DNA of 13,174 bases. Origin: JAADCS01 sp964473735. GTDB taxonomy: Bacteria > Hydrothermota > Hydrothermia > LBFQ01. The notes beneath the pieces are model-generated. The model did not search any database and was not told the origin of the DNA. It saw nothing but the letters and a program-made list of their open reading frames with translations. A program made the position numbers and the translations under genes. Position 1 is the first letter of the stretch. Every line of letters begins with the position of its first letter. Below are positions 7,721 to 13,174 of the stretch, piece by piece. The stretch lies in the NCBI GenBank assembly GCA_964473735.1, contig CAYYQD010000047.1:1-13174 (forward strand), read 5' to 3'.

Positions 7721-7738
7721 TTAATTCTTGGTAATTAA
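7721..7738. repeat. Short inverted repeat in AT-rich core
   Basis: TTAATT and AATTAA are separated by 6 nt. It could be a protein-binding site or a small hairpin; in AT-rich DNA such repeats also arise by chance. Confidence 0.35.
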
Positions 7739-7773
7739 TCAAAAGAAGGCAATATTGTTGCAATGTATGAAGA

Positions 7774-7787
7774 TAATCGCACGATTA
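7774..7787. promoter_or_regulatory. Operator-like palindrome
   Basis: TAATCG-CA-CGATTA is a perfect 6+6 dyad with a 2-nt centre, the geometry of a dimeric helix-turn-helix operator. It is in the AT-rich core, about 150 nt before the TATAAT nearest the 7952 gene, so it is not a classical promoter-blocking site for that promoter. The regulator is unknown. Confidence 0.35.
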
Positions 7788-7883
7788 ACCGAATTTGTGT
7801 GTAAAAATTTGACTAATTTCTAAAATATGACCCCATCGGTACCTCCACGCTCTTTCGGAAGGGGTTAGAAGCCCATAAACCCG

Positions 7884-7889
7884 TATAAT
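7884..7889 (+). promoter_or_regulatory. Possible upstream -10 box for the 7952 operon
   Basis: A TATAAT hexamer 62 nt before ATG 7952, without a convincing -35. If used, it would give a leadered transcript of about 55 nt, alternative to the proximal box. Confidence 0.3.
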
Positions 7890-7934
7890 ATCTGCACTTC
7901 AAATAAAGGTCCCCAAAAGCCCGTTAATCACCAA

Positions 7935-7940
7935 TATAAT
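7935..7940 (+). promoter_or_regulatory. Predicted -10 box for the 7952 operon, near-leaderless
   Basis: A consensus TATAAT lies 11 nt before ATG 7952; no Shine-Dalgarno fits between. The transcript would carry about 0-5 nt of leader. An ATG-GGT-TAA triplet run (7943-7951) directly abuts the start codon and is probably coincidental. Confidence 0.55.
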
Positions 7941-7951
7941 AGATGGGTTAA

Positions 7952-8827
7952 ATGAACCCTGTAGTGGCACTCTACCTCGCAATAAAACGGAAGGAGAGCG
8001 GAAAGCTCAAGTTCGTCCCCGTTGGAGATAAAAGCTCCGGGGTAATAATGGTCTCGTTGGTTGAGGGCAACGTGATCGGGTTTGATAGCATGTGGGGGAC
8101 CTCCTTTGATAACATCAGAGAGATGTTCAAGTGGAGGAAGGCTATAATAAAGAAGTCGGCGATAGAATCCGGTGACTCCTTAGCGAAGATATACATCCCA
8201 CGGCAGGAAGCTCTGGCCCGGATAATGGCCCTTGAGATTGAGGGTATAGGTTCGGATATACGGGAGCTGCAACCCGAAGAGGCCCGCTCCCTTATGAGGA
8301 TACGTATAGGGAAGCGCACTTACCTATCCCCCGACGAGGTCAGAGACATCAAGGACGGAAGGTTCAACCTCAAGAGCTTCTTCCTACAGCACGACATGGA
8401 CCATGCGGCCATCTTTGTGGCTGGACGGGAGATTTACACCTTCAGGCTGACGGAGGGAGGTGTGGGCCGTATACCCCTTGAATCCTTCCCGGAGGAAGGA
8501 ACCTTCAAGGTGAGCGTGGATCATCTCGTTGCCCTGACGGTTGCTACCCCACTCTTCGCGGAGGGGAGGTATATAGGGAAGGAGGACGTCCTCGCGGAGG
8601 TTGAGAGACTCAAGGGAGACCCTACGAAGCTCTGGCATATCATACTCTCGGGTATAGGGGAGATTTACGTCTCTATCCTCGGGTACCGGGGGATGCTCAT
8701 CGGGGTATTCGTACTCCGTGGGGACGAGATGAAGGTTAAGGGTGAGAAATCCCTCAAGAGCATACTGGAAACGATAGACTTAGAAGGGAGGTTATATGAG
8801 TATGGCACAGATATGCGTAGCGCTTAA
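7952..8827 (+). CDS. Unknown protein, N-terminus resembling DUF4388/PATAN domains
   Basis: A soluble, charged 291-residue protein I do not recognise with certainty. The first 65 residues (SGKLKFVPVG, SGVIMVSLVEGNVIGFDS, then a helix and WRKAIIKKS) follow the order of DUF4388/PATAN modules: a 'SGkL' strand, a strand pair with 'GnViG', and a helix. These modules occur in regulatory proteins of gliding and two-component systems. A middle region (about 85-130) includes a helix rich in Glu/Arg. Strands VDHLVALTVATPLF and IYVSILGYRGMLIGVFVLRG in the last third hint at a second alpha/beta domain, perhaps Roadblock-like; this is speculative. No signal peptide or TM. It overlaps pyrF by 32 nt and is the first gene of its operon. 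Confidence 0.75.
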   Translation: MNPVVALYLAIKRKESGKLKFVPVGDKSSGVIMVSLVEGNVIGFDSMWGTSFDNIREMFKWRKAIIKKSAIESGDSLAKIYIPRQEALARIMALEIEGIGSDIRELQPEEARSLMRIRIGKRTYLSPDEVRDIKDGRFNLKSFFLQHDMDHAAIFVAGREIYTFRLTEGGVGRIPLESFPEEGTFKVSVDHLVALTVATPLFAEGRYIGKEDVLAEVERLKGDPTKLWHIILSGIGEIYVSILGYRGMLIGVFVLRGDEMKVKGEKSLKSILETIDLEGRLYEYGTDMRSA

Positions 8828-9467
8828 CACGGACTCATGGAAGGAGACGCACAGACTCATAGAGCGGCTCAAGGATGAGGCAGACCTCTTCAAGGTAGGT
8901 TTGCCCCTCTATCTGAACGACGGCCGCAAACACGTGGAGGACCTCGTACGGAACGGTGTAAGGGTCTTCCTTGACCTGAAACTCCACGATATACCCTCGG
9001 TCGTGGCTGCGACCGTCAGAGAGCTCCCAAAGGTGGAGTACGTCACCGTCCACGCTACCGGCGGAAAGGCCCTTATGGAGACCGTCGTTGAGGCCCGTCC
9101 GGATATAAAGGTGGTGGCCGTAACGCTTCTGACGAGCGTATCCGAAACCGAAGCCCGCGACATCTTCAAGAGGACACCGCGGAAGCTGGTCATACACCTC
9201 AGCCGCATGGCCTCAGACGCTCGCGCTTGGGGGGTGGTGGTCAGCGGTCAAGAGGCCAGAGCCGTCCGGAAGTACTTCAACCTCCTGAACATCGTCGTCC
9301 CCGGGGTCAGACTTCGGAGACGTGAAGACGACCACGCCCGAGTCGTATCGCCCGAGAAGCTGAAGTGGCTCAAGGAGGACGACATAGTGGTCGTGGGTAG
9401 GGAGGTAACCGAGGCCAAAGACCCTCTATCCGCCCTGAAGAGGATCCGGGCTGCCCTTACTAAGTGA
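8796..9467 (+). CDS. pyrF: Orotidine 5'-phosphate decarboxylase
   Basis: Converts OMP to UMP, the last step of UMP synthesis. At 223 residues it is a compact bacterial form. The catalytic D-x-K-x-x-D array is present as Asp60, Lys62, Asp65 in FLDLKLHDIP, with Lys33 in FKVGLPLY. The phosphate-binding part follows: VHATGG, GVVVSGQEA, IVVPGVRL, DDHARVVSP and DIVVVGREVTEAKDP. At residue 11 (VALN) most family members have Asp (VALD). ATG 8796 has GGGAGG 4 nt upstream; ATG 8802 (10 nt) is an alternative. The start lies inside the upstream gene and the stop overlaps the next start by 4 nt. Confidence 0.95.
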   Translation: MSMAQICVALNTDSWKETHRLIERLKDEADLFKVGLPLYLNDGRKHVEDLVRNGVRVFLDLKLHDIPSVVAATVRELPKVEYVTVHATGGKALMETVVEARPDIKVVAVTLLTSVSETEARDIFKRTPRKLVIHLSRMASDARAWGVVVSGQEARAVRKYFNLLNIVVPGVRLRRREDDHARVVSPEKLKWLKEDDIVVVGREVTEAKDPLSALKRIRAALTK

Positions 9468-10558
9468 AGGTAGCGTTCCTGTCGGAGTACGTCGCGGAGG
9501 ATGGGGCCCCCTTTACGGGGTCCCACCTCCAATCTCACCTCCTCGCTAAGCTAGTATCGGAGAGATGGGAGAGTATCCTCATAGCCTTCTCCCATAGGGG
9601 AAGGAGGGAAGAGTACTCCGAAAACGACCTCAGGGTCCTCCTTCTGCCTCCATCAAGGTGGGAGATCGTACGCGCCTACCGTATGCTCCGTACTGTACTT
9701 CGCGAAAGGCCGGACGTCCTTTACGTACGTGGGCGGAGCTATCATCTCGTGGTGGGGGCGATAGCGAGTCTCTTCCTGAAGACCTCCCTCGTATGGGGCG
9801 TGAACGCTCAGGAAGGTGCCCGGGACTTCAAGTACCTGCGAACCCTCGTCAGGTCCAGACGCTCCCCGCTAAGGAAAGTGCTTCTCTTCGCCCCCTTTTT
9901 CGTGCTGGACCTTGGGGTAGCCGTAGGGATGCGTCTGGCGAACGTTATAACCGTACAGAACGAAGTCCAGATGTCCGAGGTCAAGCGGAGGTTCCCGAAT
10001 AAAAGGGTGGCCCTTCTGCCCAACCTCCAGCCCCCGCCCCGGATCCCGAACTGGGAGCCGGATATTCCAAAGCCCTACTTCGTGTGGGCCGCCGCCCGAC
10101 CTACTCCGACCAAACGTCCCCGGCTGTTCCTTGAGATAGCACGCAAATTACCGGACCTGCGTTTCGTTATGGTCGGATACCACCCCGATTCCCTTCCGTC
10201 CAACCTGACCGTTTTTCCACGCTTAACGAGGGATAGGCTCCACGCCCTTCTTTACCACAGCCGGGCCCTGATCATAACGAGTTCCCCGGGCAGCGAAGGG
10301 GTGCCCAACGTTGCAATTGAGGCCATGCTTATGGGTGTCCCCGTCGTATCCGTGGGGGACGACTTCGGCCTCCTTAACGATGGGGGTGGAATAGTGGTTA
10401 AGGACGTTGAGGGTGCCGTTGATGTGCTCAGAAGGTTGGCCTACGATGAGGGGCTCCACGCACGGCTATCCAAAGAGGCAAAGGGTCTCGCTCACGAAAG
10501 GTTCGTTGAAGGGGCGCGGGAAGCGTGGATCAAATTCTGGGATTCGCTCTTAAGATAA
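9464..10558 (+). CDS. GT4-type glycosyltransferase
   Basis: The 364-residue GT-B protein starts MKVAFLSEYVAEDGAPFTGSH, with the family's Gly-containing N-terminal loop, then a helix and DVLYVRGRSYHLVVGAIAS. A hydrophobic stretch (VLLFAPFFVLDLGVAVGM, about residues 139-156) may touch the membrane, as in other peripheral GT4 enzymes. The donor half has YFVWAAARPTPTKRPRLFLEIA, FVMVGYHPDS, LHALLYHSRALIITSSP and the E-x7-E motif in SEGVPNVAIEAMLMGVPVVS. The GTG start overlaps the pyrF stop (GTGA) without a Shine-Dalgarno, so it is probably translated by coupling. Likely makes a surface polysaccharide or glycolipid with its downstream neighbour; substrate unknown. Confidence 0.88.
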   Translation: MKVAFLSEYVAEDGAPFTGSHLQSHLLAKLVSERWESILIAFSHRGRREEYSENDLRVLLLPPSRWEIVRAYRMLRTVLRERPDVLYVRGRSYHLVVGAIASLFLKTSLVWGVNAQEGARDFKYLRTLVRSRRSPLRKVLLFAPFFVLDLGVAVGMRLANVITVQNEVQMSEVKRRFPNKRVALLPNLQPPPRIPNWEPDIPKPYFVWAAARPTPTKRPRLFLEIARKLPDLRFVMVGYHPDSLPSNLTVFPRLTRDRLHALLYHSRALIITSSPGSEGVPNVAIEAMLMGVPVVSVGDDFGLLNDGGGIVVKDVEGAVDVLRRLAYDEGLHARLSKEAKGLAHERFVEGAREAWIKFWDSLLR

Positions 10559-10563
10559 AGGGA

Positions 10564-11265
10564 ATGCTGGATCTGAGGGTCTTCGGAGAAGCGGTGGTAG
10601 GTGGCCGGGCGGTTAGTATCCGCGGGTTCTCCGGCATAGAAACGAAACGCTTCGCCTTCTTAAGGACCTTCCTATCCTACCCCTATACCATAGCTACCTC
10701 TCAACCCCTCACGGGTCCCGTCCTTGATGAGATAAAGGGAGGATTTCGCAGGGGAGAGATAGCCCTGACCTACCCCCACCCGCTCTCCGTCCTCTCTCTA
10801 CCCTCCCCCGTGGTAAGGCGTGATCGTAAGTATCACAAAGAGAGGAGAAGACTCATAAGGCGCGCGGAAGAGAGGAGTGAGGTGGTACGTAAGGTACCCT
10901 TTGAAGGGTTCTATACCCTTTACTCACGCACAGCTAAAGGACACGGGCGCAGGCCCATTCCCCGGGAACGTATGGAGAGGATATACCCCATGGAGGGGGT
11001 GGATGTCGTGGGCGTTGAGGTGGACGGTGTTCTATCCGGTGCCATAATGAGCCTCGCCCTTCCGGACAGGTACCTGCTCTGGCAGATGGGATGGAGAGGG
11101 CCCTCCTTTCTACCCACCTACCTCCTCCACTTGGCCCTGGAGATGGGCTTTGATAGGGGGTACGACCTCGTGGACCTCGGGATAAGCCCATCCCCGGCCA
11201 GCCTTAAGCTCAAGTACGAAATGGGGGGAGACCCGGAGAGGCGGGTGTTCGTAATCAGGTGGTAG
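10564..11265 (+). CDS. FemAB/GNAT-like acyltransferase
   Basis: The 233-residue protein ends with the FemAB-type signature: VVGVEVDGVLSGAIMSLALPDRYLLWQMG, then LLHLALEMGFDRGYDLVDLGISP and LKLKYEMGGDPE. In the family this last segment (a 'G...d.g.s...l..fK..fGg.p' pattern) ends the second GNAT fold. FemAB-like proteins transfer aminoacyl or acyl groups to peptidoglycan or exopolysaccharide precursors. It is short for a full two-domain member, so the first GNAT half is reduced. Residues about 85-110 are very basic (RRDRKYHKERRRLIRR). ATG 10564 follows the glycosyltransferase stop by 5 nt with AAAGGGA close upstream. GTG 10525, adding 13 residues and overlapping the neighbour, cannot be excluded. 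Confidence 0.7.
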   Translation: MLDLRVFGEAVVGGRAVSIRGFSGIETKRFAFLRTFLSYPYTIATSQPLTGPVLDEIKGGFRRGEIALTYPHPLSVLSLPSPVVRRDRKYHKERRRLIRRAEERSEVVRKVPFEGFYTLYSRTAKGHGRRPIPRERMERIYPMEGVDVVGVEVDGVLSGAIMSLALPDRYLLWQMGWRGPSFLPTYLLHLALEMGFDRGYDLVDLGISPSPASLKLKYEMGGDPERRVFVIRW

Positions 11266-11269
11266 GGCT

Positions 11270-11275
11270 TAGAAT
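11270..11275 (+). promoter_or_regulatory. Predicted -10 box for crcB, leaderless type
   Basis: TAGAAT sits in the 19-nt gap after the FemAB-like stop, 9 nt before ATG 11285. The spacer CCTCCCCTC is anti-Shine-Dalgarno-like in composition and cannot be a ribosome site, favouring a leaderless transcript. Confidence 0.5.
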
Positions 11276-11284
11276 CCTCCCCTC

Positions 11285-11680
11285 ATGAACAGGCTCCTCC
11301 TGGTGGCCCTCGGTGGATCCGTCGGGGCTGCACTTCGGTACCTGACATCCGGAGCGATCCATCGCTATATGGACGGCGCCTTTCCCTACGGCACCCTTAC
11401 GGTGAACGTGCTCGGCTCCTTACTCCTCGGTTTCCTGTGGTCCCTATCCGAGGAGCTCTTCATCCCTTCCAGCTTCCGCACCTCCGTTATGGTAGGCGGG
11501 ATCGGGGCCTTCACGACCTTCTCCACCTACTCCCTTGAGACCTTCAACCTGATGCGATACGGGGACACGGCTTACGCCCTTCTGAACCTGCTCCTCAACA
11601 ACGGCTTAGGTATCGCCGGCGTCATCGTAGGTTTCACCCTGGGTAAGACGGGTATCAGCCTTATAAGGAGGGGGTTATGA
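11285..11680 (+). CDS. crcB: Fluoride channel/exporter CrcB (Fluc)
   Basis: A 131-residue, four-helix membrane protein of the normal length for the family, which exports fluoride as an antiparallel dimer. Family landmarks are all visible: GGSVGAALRY (10-19), PYGTLTVNVLGSLLLGF (34-50) with the conserved Asn41, and GGIGAFTTFSTYS (71-83) with the paired Phe residues lining the fluoride path. The last helix (about 100-121) is NNGLGIAGVIVGFTLG. No fluoride riboswitch can be seen, as only 19 nt separate it from the upstream gene. The stop overlaps the next start (ATGA), so it is coupled to DUF190. Confidence 0.94.
   Translation: MNRLLLVALGGSVGAALRYLTSGAIHRYMDGAFPYGTLTVNVLGSLLLGFLWSLSEELFIPSSFRTSVMVGGIGAFTTFSTYSLETFNLMRYGDTAYALLNLLLNNGLGIAGVIVGFTLGKTGISLIRRGL
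11665..11671 (+). promoter_or_regulatory. Ribosome binding site of the DUF190 gene
   Basis: AAGGAGG, 5 nt before ATG 11677 and inside the crcB end. It contrasts with the absent site at crcB itself. Confidence 0.7.
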
Positions 11681-12021
11681 AGCTGCCGTCGGAAGGTGTC
11701 CTTCTTAGGATATTCGTAGGTGAGGACGACACCTACAGGGGGAGGCCCCTGTACGAGCAGATAGTACTCAAGGCGAGGGAGCTCAACCTGGCCGGAGCCA
11801 CCGTCGTACGCGGGATAATGGGCTTCGGGGCGAGCAGCCGAATCCATACGGCCAGGATCCTGCGCCTGTCGGAGGACCTACCCGTGGTGATAGAGATAGT
11901 GGATACGCAGGAGAAAATTCAGAGACTGCTTCCCTTCCTTGACGAGGCCGTGAAGGAGGGGCTGATAACCATGGAGAAGGTGCGGATTATCAGGTACGTG
12001 GCCGGGGATCATAGGGAGTAG
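11677..12021 (+). CDS. DUF190 protein, PII-like fold
   Basis: This 114-residue protein matches DUF190, small proteins with a ferredoxin/PII-like fold often encoded beside crcB. Landmarks are LLRIFVGEDDTYRGRPLYEQIVLKARE near the N-terminus, GATVVRGIMGFGASSRIHTARILRLSEDLPVVIEIVDT in the middle (the loop that in PII proteins carries ligand contacts), and a final helix-strand (FLDEAVKEGLITMEKVRIIRY). By analogy with PII it may sense a small ligand and control its membrane partner, but no role is established. ATG 11677 follows AAGGAGG by 5 nt and overlaps the crcB stop. The stop overlaps the convergent MBL gene by 13 nt. Confidence 0.9.
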   Translation: MKLPSEGVLLRIFVGEDDTYRGRPLYEQIVLKARELNLAGATVVRGIMGFGASSRIHTARILRLSEDLPVVIEIVDTQEKIQRLLPFLDEAVKEGLITMEKVRIIRYVAGDHRE

Positions 12022-12890
12022 AAGTCCCTCTCAAGCGCCCTTATCTGGGCCTTGAGGTTGGCCAGGAAGGCGTACTCCGGCTGATCAAGGGAGTTCTTCC
12101 TGTAAATCTCCTCCATCACCCTCTCCTTTATACACTCCCACTCCCCACCGCACCCCTCGTATATCCTCTTCAGGTCTTCAACGTACCTCCTGGTGGCGGC
12201 TTCGCTCAGGCTCAGGTACCTCCTAACCTCTCTCTTTCCCTCTATCAACATAACGTGTGGAAGGCCCAGGAGCTCCACGTCGTACTCCCTCAACCTCCGC
12301 AAACTGTTCAGGTAATCTATTACGCTGGTCAGAAACTGCGGCAGTATATAGGTGCCTGCGGAATTCGGGACGCCGGCCGCCTCCCCGACCACCATGATCC
12401 TCTCCGGGAGAACGTAGTAGGACACGGAGTCCCGGGTGTGTCCCGGCGTGTGTATAACCTCTATTTCTCCTTTCTCCCACCCCAACCTGACCCCGTCCTC
12501 CAAGACCTCCCCTTCGGCAGGGGGCAGGAACCTGTAATTCTCCGCCTCGCCATCCTTTAGAAGGAGCATCTCCTTACGGTTCATCTCCTCAATGAACCTG
12601 ATTACCCTCTCCTTACTCATAACCTCGTAGAAGCGGGGATGGGCGCCCGTCGTATGCTCCCCTATCTCCCTGACGTAGGTGTACCCTCCCACGTGGTCGT
12701 AGTGGGAGTGCGTAAAGAGGACCCTCCGTACGGATATACCCTCTTCCCTGAGAAAGCGCAGAATCCTCTTACCCCAGTACCCGGTCCCGGTATCTATAAG
12801 GGTACTCCCCAGTAGATAGACGTAGGAGTAAGGCGCCCCTAAGACGAGTACGTTGCCGTACCTCCGATGTCCGAACTTAAAGGACCGCAC
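12009..12890 (-). CDS. Metallo-beta-lactamase-fold hydrolase
   Basis: A 293-residue MBL-fold protein. The metal motif THSHYDHVGG gives His61, His63, Asp65 and His66, and HTPGHTRDS gives His151. The third-site Asp of the family falls in VVGEAAG, where Glu170 stands instead, and His212 (GLPHVML) is a candidate last ligand. The C-terminal 80 residues (after about 210) are helical and charged and look like an added accessory domain, KREVRRYLSLSEAATRRYVE onwards. No signal peptide, so probably a cytoplasmic thioesterase/hydrolase; substrate unknown. GTG 12890 is the only plausible start (TAGAAT box 5 nt upstream, no Shine-Dalgarno). It converges on DUF190 with a 13-nt stop overlap. Confidence 0.88.
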   Translation of the reverse strand: MRSFKFGHRRYGNVLVLGAPYSYVYLLGSTLIDTGTGYWGKRILRFLREEGISVRRVLFTHSHYDHVGGYTYVREIGEHTTGAHPRFYEVMSKERVIRFIEEMNRKEMLLLKDGEAENYRFLPPAEGEVLEDGVRLGWEKGEIEVIHTPGHTRDSVSYYVLPERIMVVGEAAGVPNSAGTYILPQFLTSVIDYLNSLRRLREYDVELLGLPHVMLIEGKREVRRYLSLSEAATRRYVEDLKRIYEGCGGEWECIKERVMEEIYRKNSLDQPEYAFLANLKAQIRALERDFYSL

Positions 12891-12895
12891 GTCCT

Positions 12896-12901
12896 ATTCT
12901 A
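12896..12901 (-). promoter_or_regulatory. Predicted -10 box for the MBL gene, leaderless type
   Basis: TAGAAT on the minus strand lies 5 nt before GTG 12890, the shortest spacing in the window, so the start would coincide with the first transcribed base or nearly so. No ribosome binding site is visible. Confidence 0.4.
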
Positions 12902-13174
12902 AGCGGGAACCGTCGCCCCCTTTATCCTGTCCCGCGGTCCTACAAAGGCGTTGATGTCCTTCGCACCTTACGACCTTCACGGGACAGCCTCCTCTTTGCC
13001 CTCTCCACTCCCGCCTTCTACCCTTAAATCTCCACTGTCCCATTTTAACCCCGAACACTGTAGCATATCTTTCCGGGGGTATAATCTCCACGCGTGCTAT
13101 CCATACACCTTCTTACCTCACAACCTCGCGACAGCACATTCCATTAACCTCCGTCCCTTGACCTCCAGAAGTTT
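12902..13174. other. Non-coding region upstream of the MBL gene
   Basis: No gene supported. A minus-strand frame at 12894-13091 would encode 65 residues but has no family resemblance and no ribosome site. The stretch contains three equally spaced complementary 7-mers. A plus-strand TATAAT at 13080-13085 has a GTG 8 nt beyond that opens a frame of only 17 codons, so I call no gene there. A small RNA cannot be excluded. Confidence 0.45.
12927..13041 (-). repeat. Three evenly spaced complementary 7-mers
   Basis: On the minus strand GGGACAG (13041-13035), CTGTCCC (12987-12981) and GGGACAG (12933-12927) are exactly 54 nt apart. The middle one can pair with either flank, with the downstream partner extending to about 10 bp including one G-U, so the two hairpins would exclude each other. 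It resembles a switchable leader, but could be chance. Confidence 0.4.

Larger units (their letters stand above)
7397..7951. other. Divergent intergenic region with AT-rich core
   Basis: No gene is supported in these 555 nt. From left to right I see: two ATTTTTCA direct repeats between about 7465 and 7490; element copy 2 from 7507; a GC-normal stretch to about 7700; an AT-rich core from about 7710 to 7830 with several palindromes; and two TATAAT boxes near the right end. The longest minus-strand frame at the left edge is only an extension of secG. Confidence 0.6.

Noticed and set aside
7397..7951. Replication origin in the AT-rich intergenic region
   Set aside because: No cluster of TTATCCACA-like DnaA boxes and no dnaA, dnaN or other origin-associated gene nearby.
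11266..11284. Fluoride riboswitch before crcB
   Set aside because: Only 19 nt separate the genes, too little for the pseudoknotted aptamer, and the consensus is absent.
12894..13091. 65-codon minus-strand frame upstream of the MBL gene
   Set aside because: Very basic, Gly- and Arg-rich, no recognisable family, no Shine-Dalgarno, and it contains the 54-nt spaced repeats.
13080..13147. TATAAT followed after 8 nt by a GTG opening a 17-codon frame
   Set aside because: It fits the leaderless spacing but the product is too short and unlike a known leader peptide.
1..13174. tRNA genes, CRISPR arrays or insertion sequences in the non-coding gaps
   Set aside because: I looked for the GTTCRANYC tRNA arm, regularly spaced direct repeats and transposase motifs in the three gaps and found none.

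Overview
The window (about 13 kb, GC-rich genes, Ile codon ATA and Arg codons AGG/AGA very common, many charged residues, few Cys) looks like chromosome from a thermophilic bacterium. The gene set is mostly housekeeping: purA, pyrF, secG, a DivIVA-domain gene and crcB. I cannot place the phylum from the sequence alone. I see no insertion sequence, phage gene, tRNA, rRNA or CRISPR array.

Layout. (1) 1-229: non-coding, with one copy of a dispersed element, then an acyl-CoA dehydrogenase coupled by a 1-nt overlap to an unknown two-TM protein (+ strand). (2) 7348 down to 2217, minus strand: a tightly packed run secG - GT4 glycosyltransferase - purA - divIVA-like - two-domain universal stress protein - DUF72 protein. 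It converges on the unknown membrane gene with a 4-nt overlap. (3) 7349-7951: a divergent, partly AT-rich intergenic region of about 600 nt with the second copy of the element and several palindromes. (4) 7952-11265, plus strand: unknown gene - pyrF - GT4 glycosyltransferase - FemAB/GNAT-like protein, each overlapping or abutting the next. (5) 11285-12021: crcB and a DUF190 gene. (6) 12009-12890, minus strand: a metallo-beta-lactamase-fold hydrolase converging on DUF190. (7) 12891-13174: non-coding, with evenly spaced complementary 7-mers.

How the genes fit together. The minus-strand run mixes protein export (SecG), envelope or glycan synthesis (GT4), purine synthesis (PurA), a polar/division scaffold (DivIVA-like) and stress response (USP). 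The plus-strand run mixes pyrimidine synthesis with surface-glycan genes. CrcB with DUF190 suggests fluoride export with a PII-like partner.

The most striking pattern is in gene starts. Six genes (ACAD, purA, secG, the 7952 gene, crcB, the MBL gene) have no Shine-Dalgarno but have a TANAAT box 5-11 nt before the start codon. Five of them open a transcription unit; purA would be an internal promoter. Several genes inside the operons have a clear AGGAGG-type site. This predicts leaderless mRNAs for operon heads. The second notable item is the two-copy structured element at 2-39 and 7507-7544, which I cannot assign to a known family.
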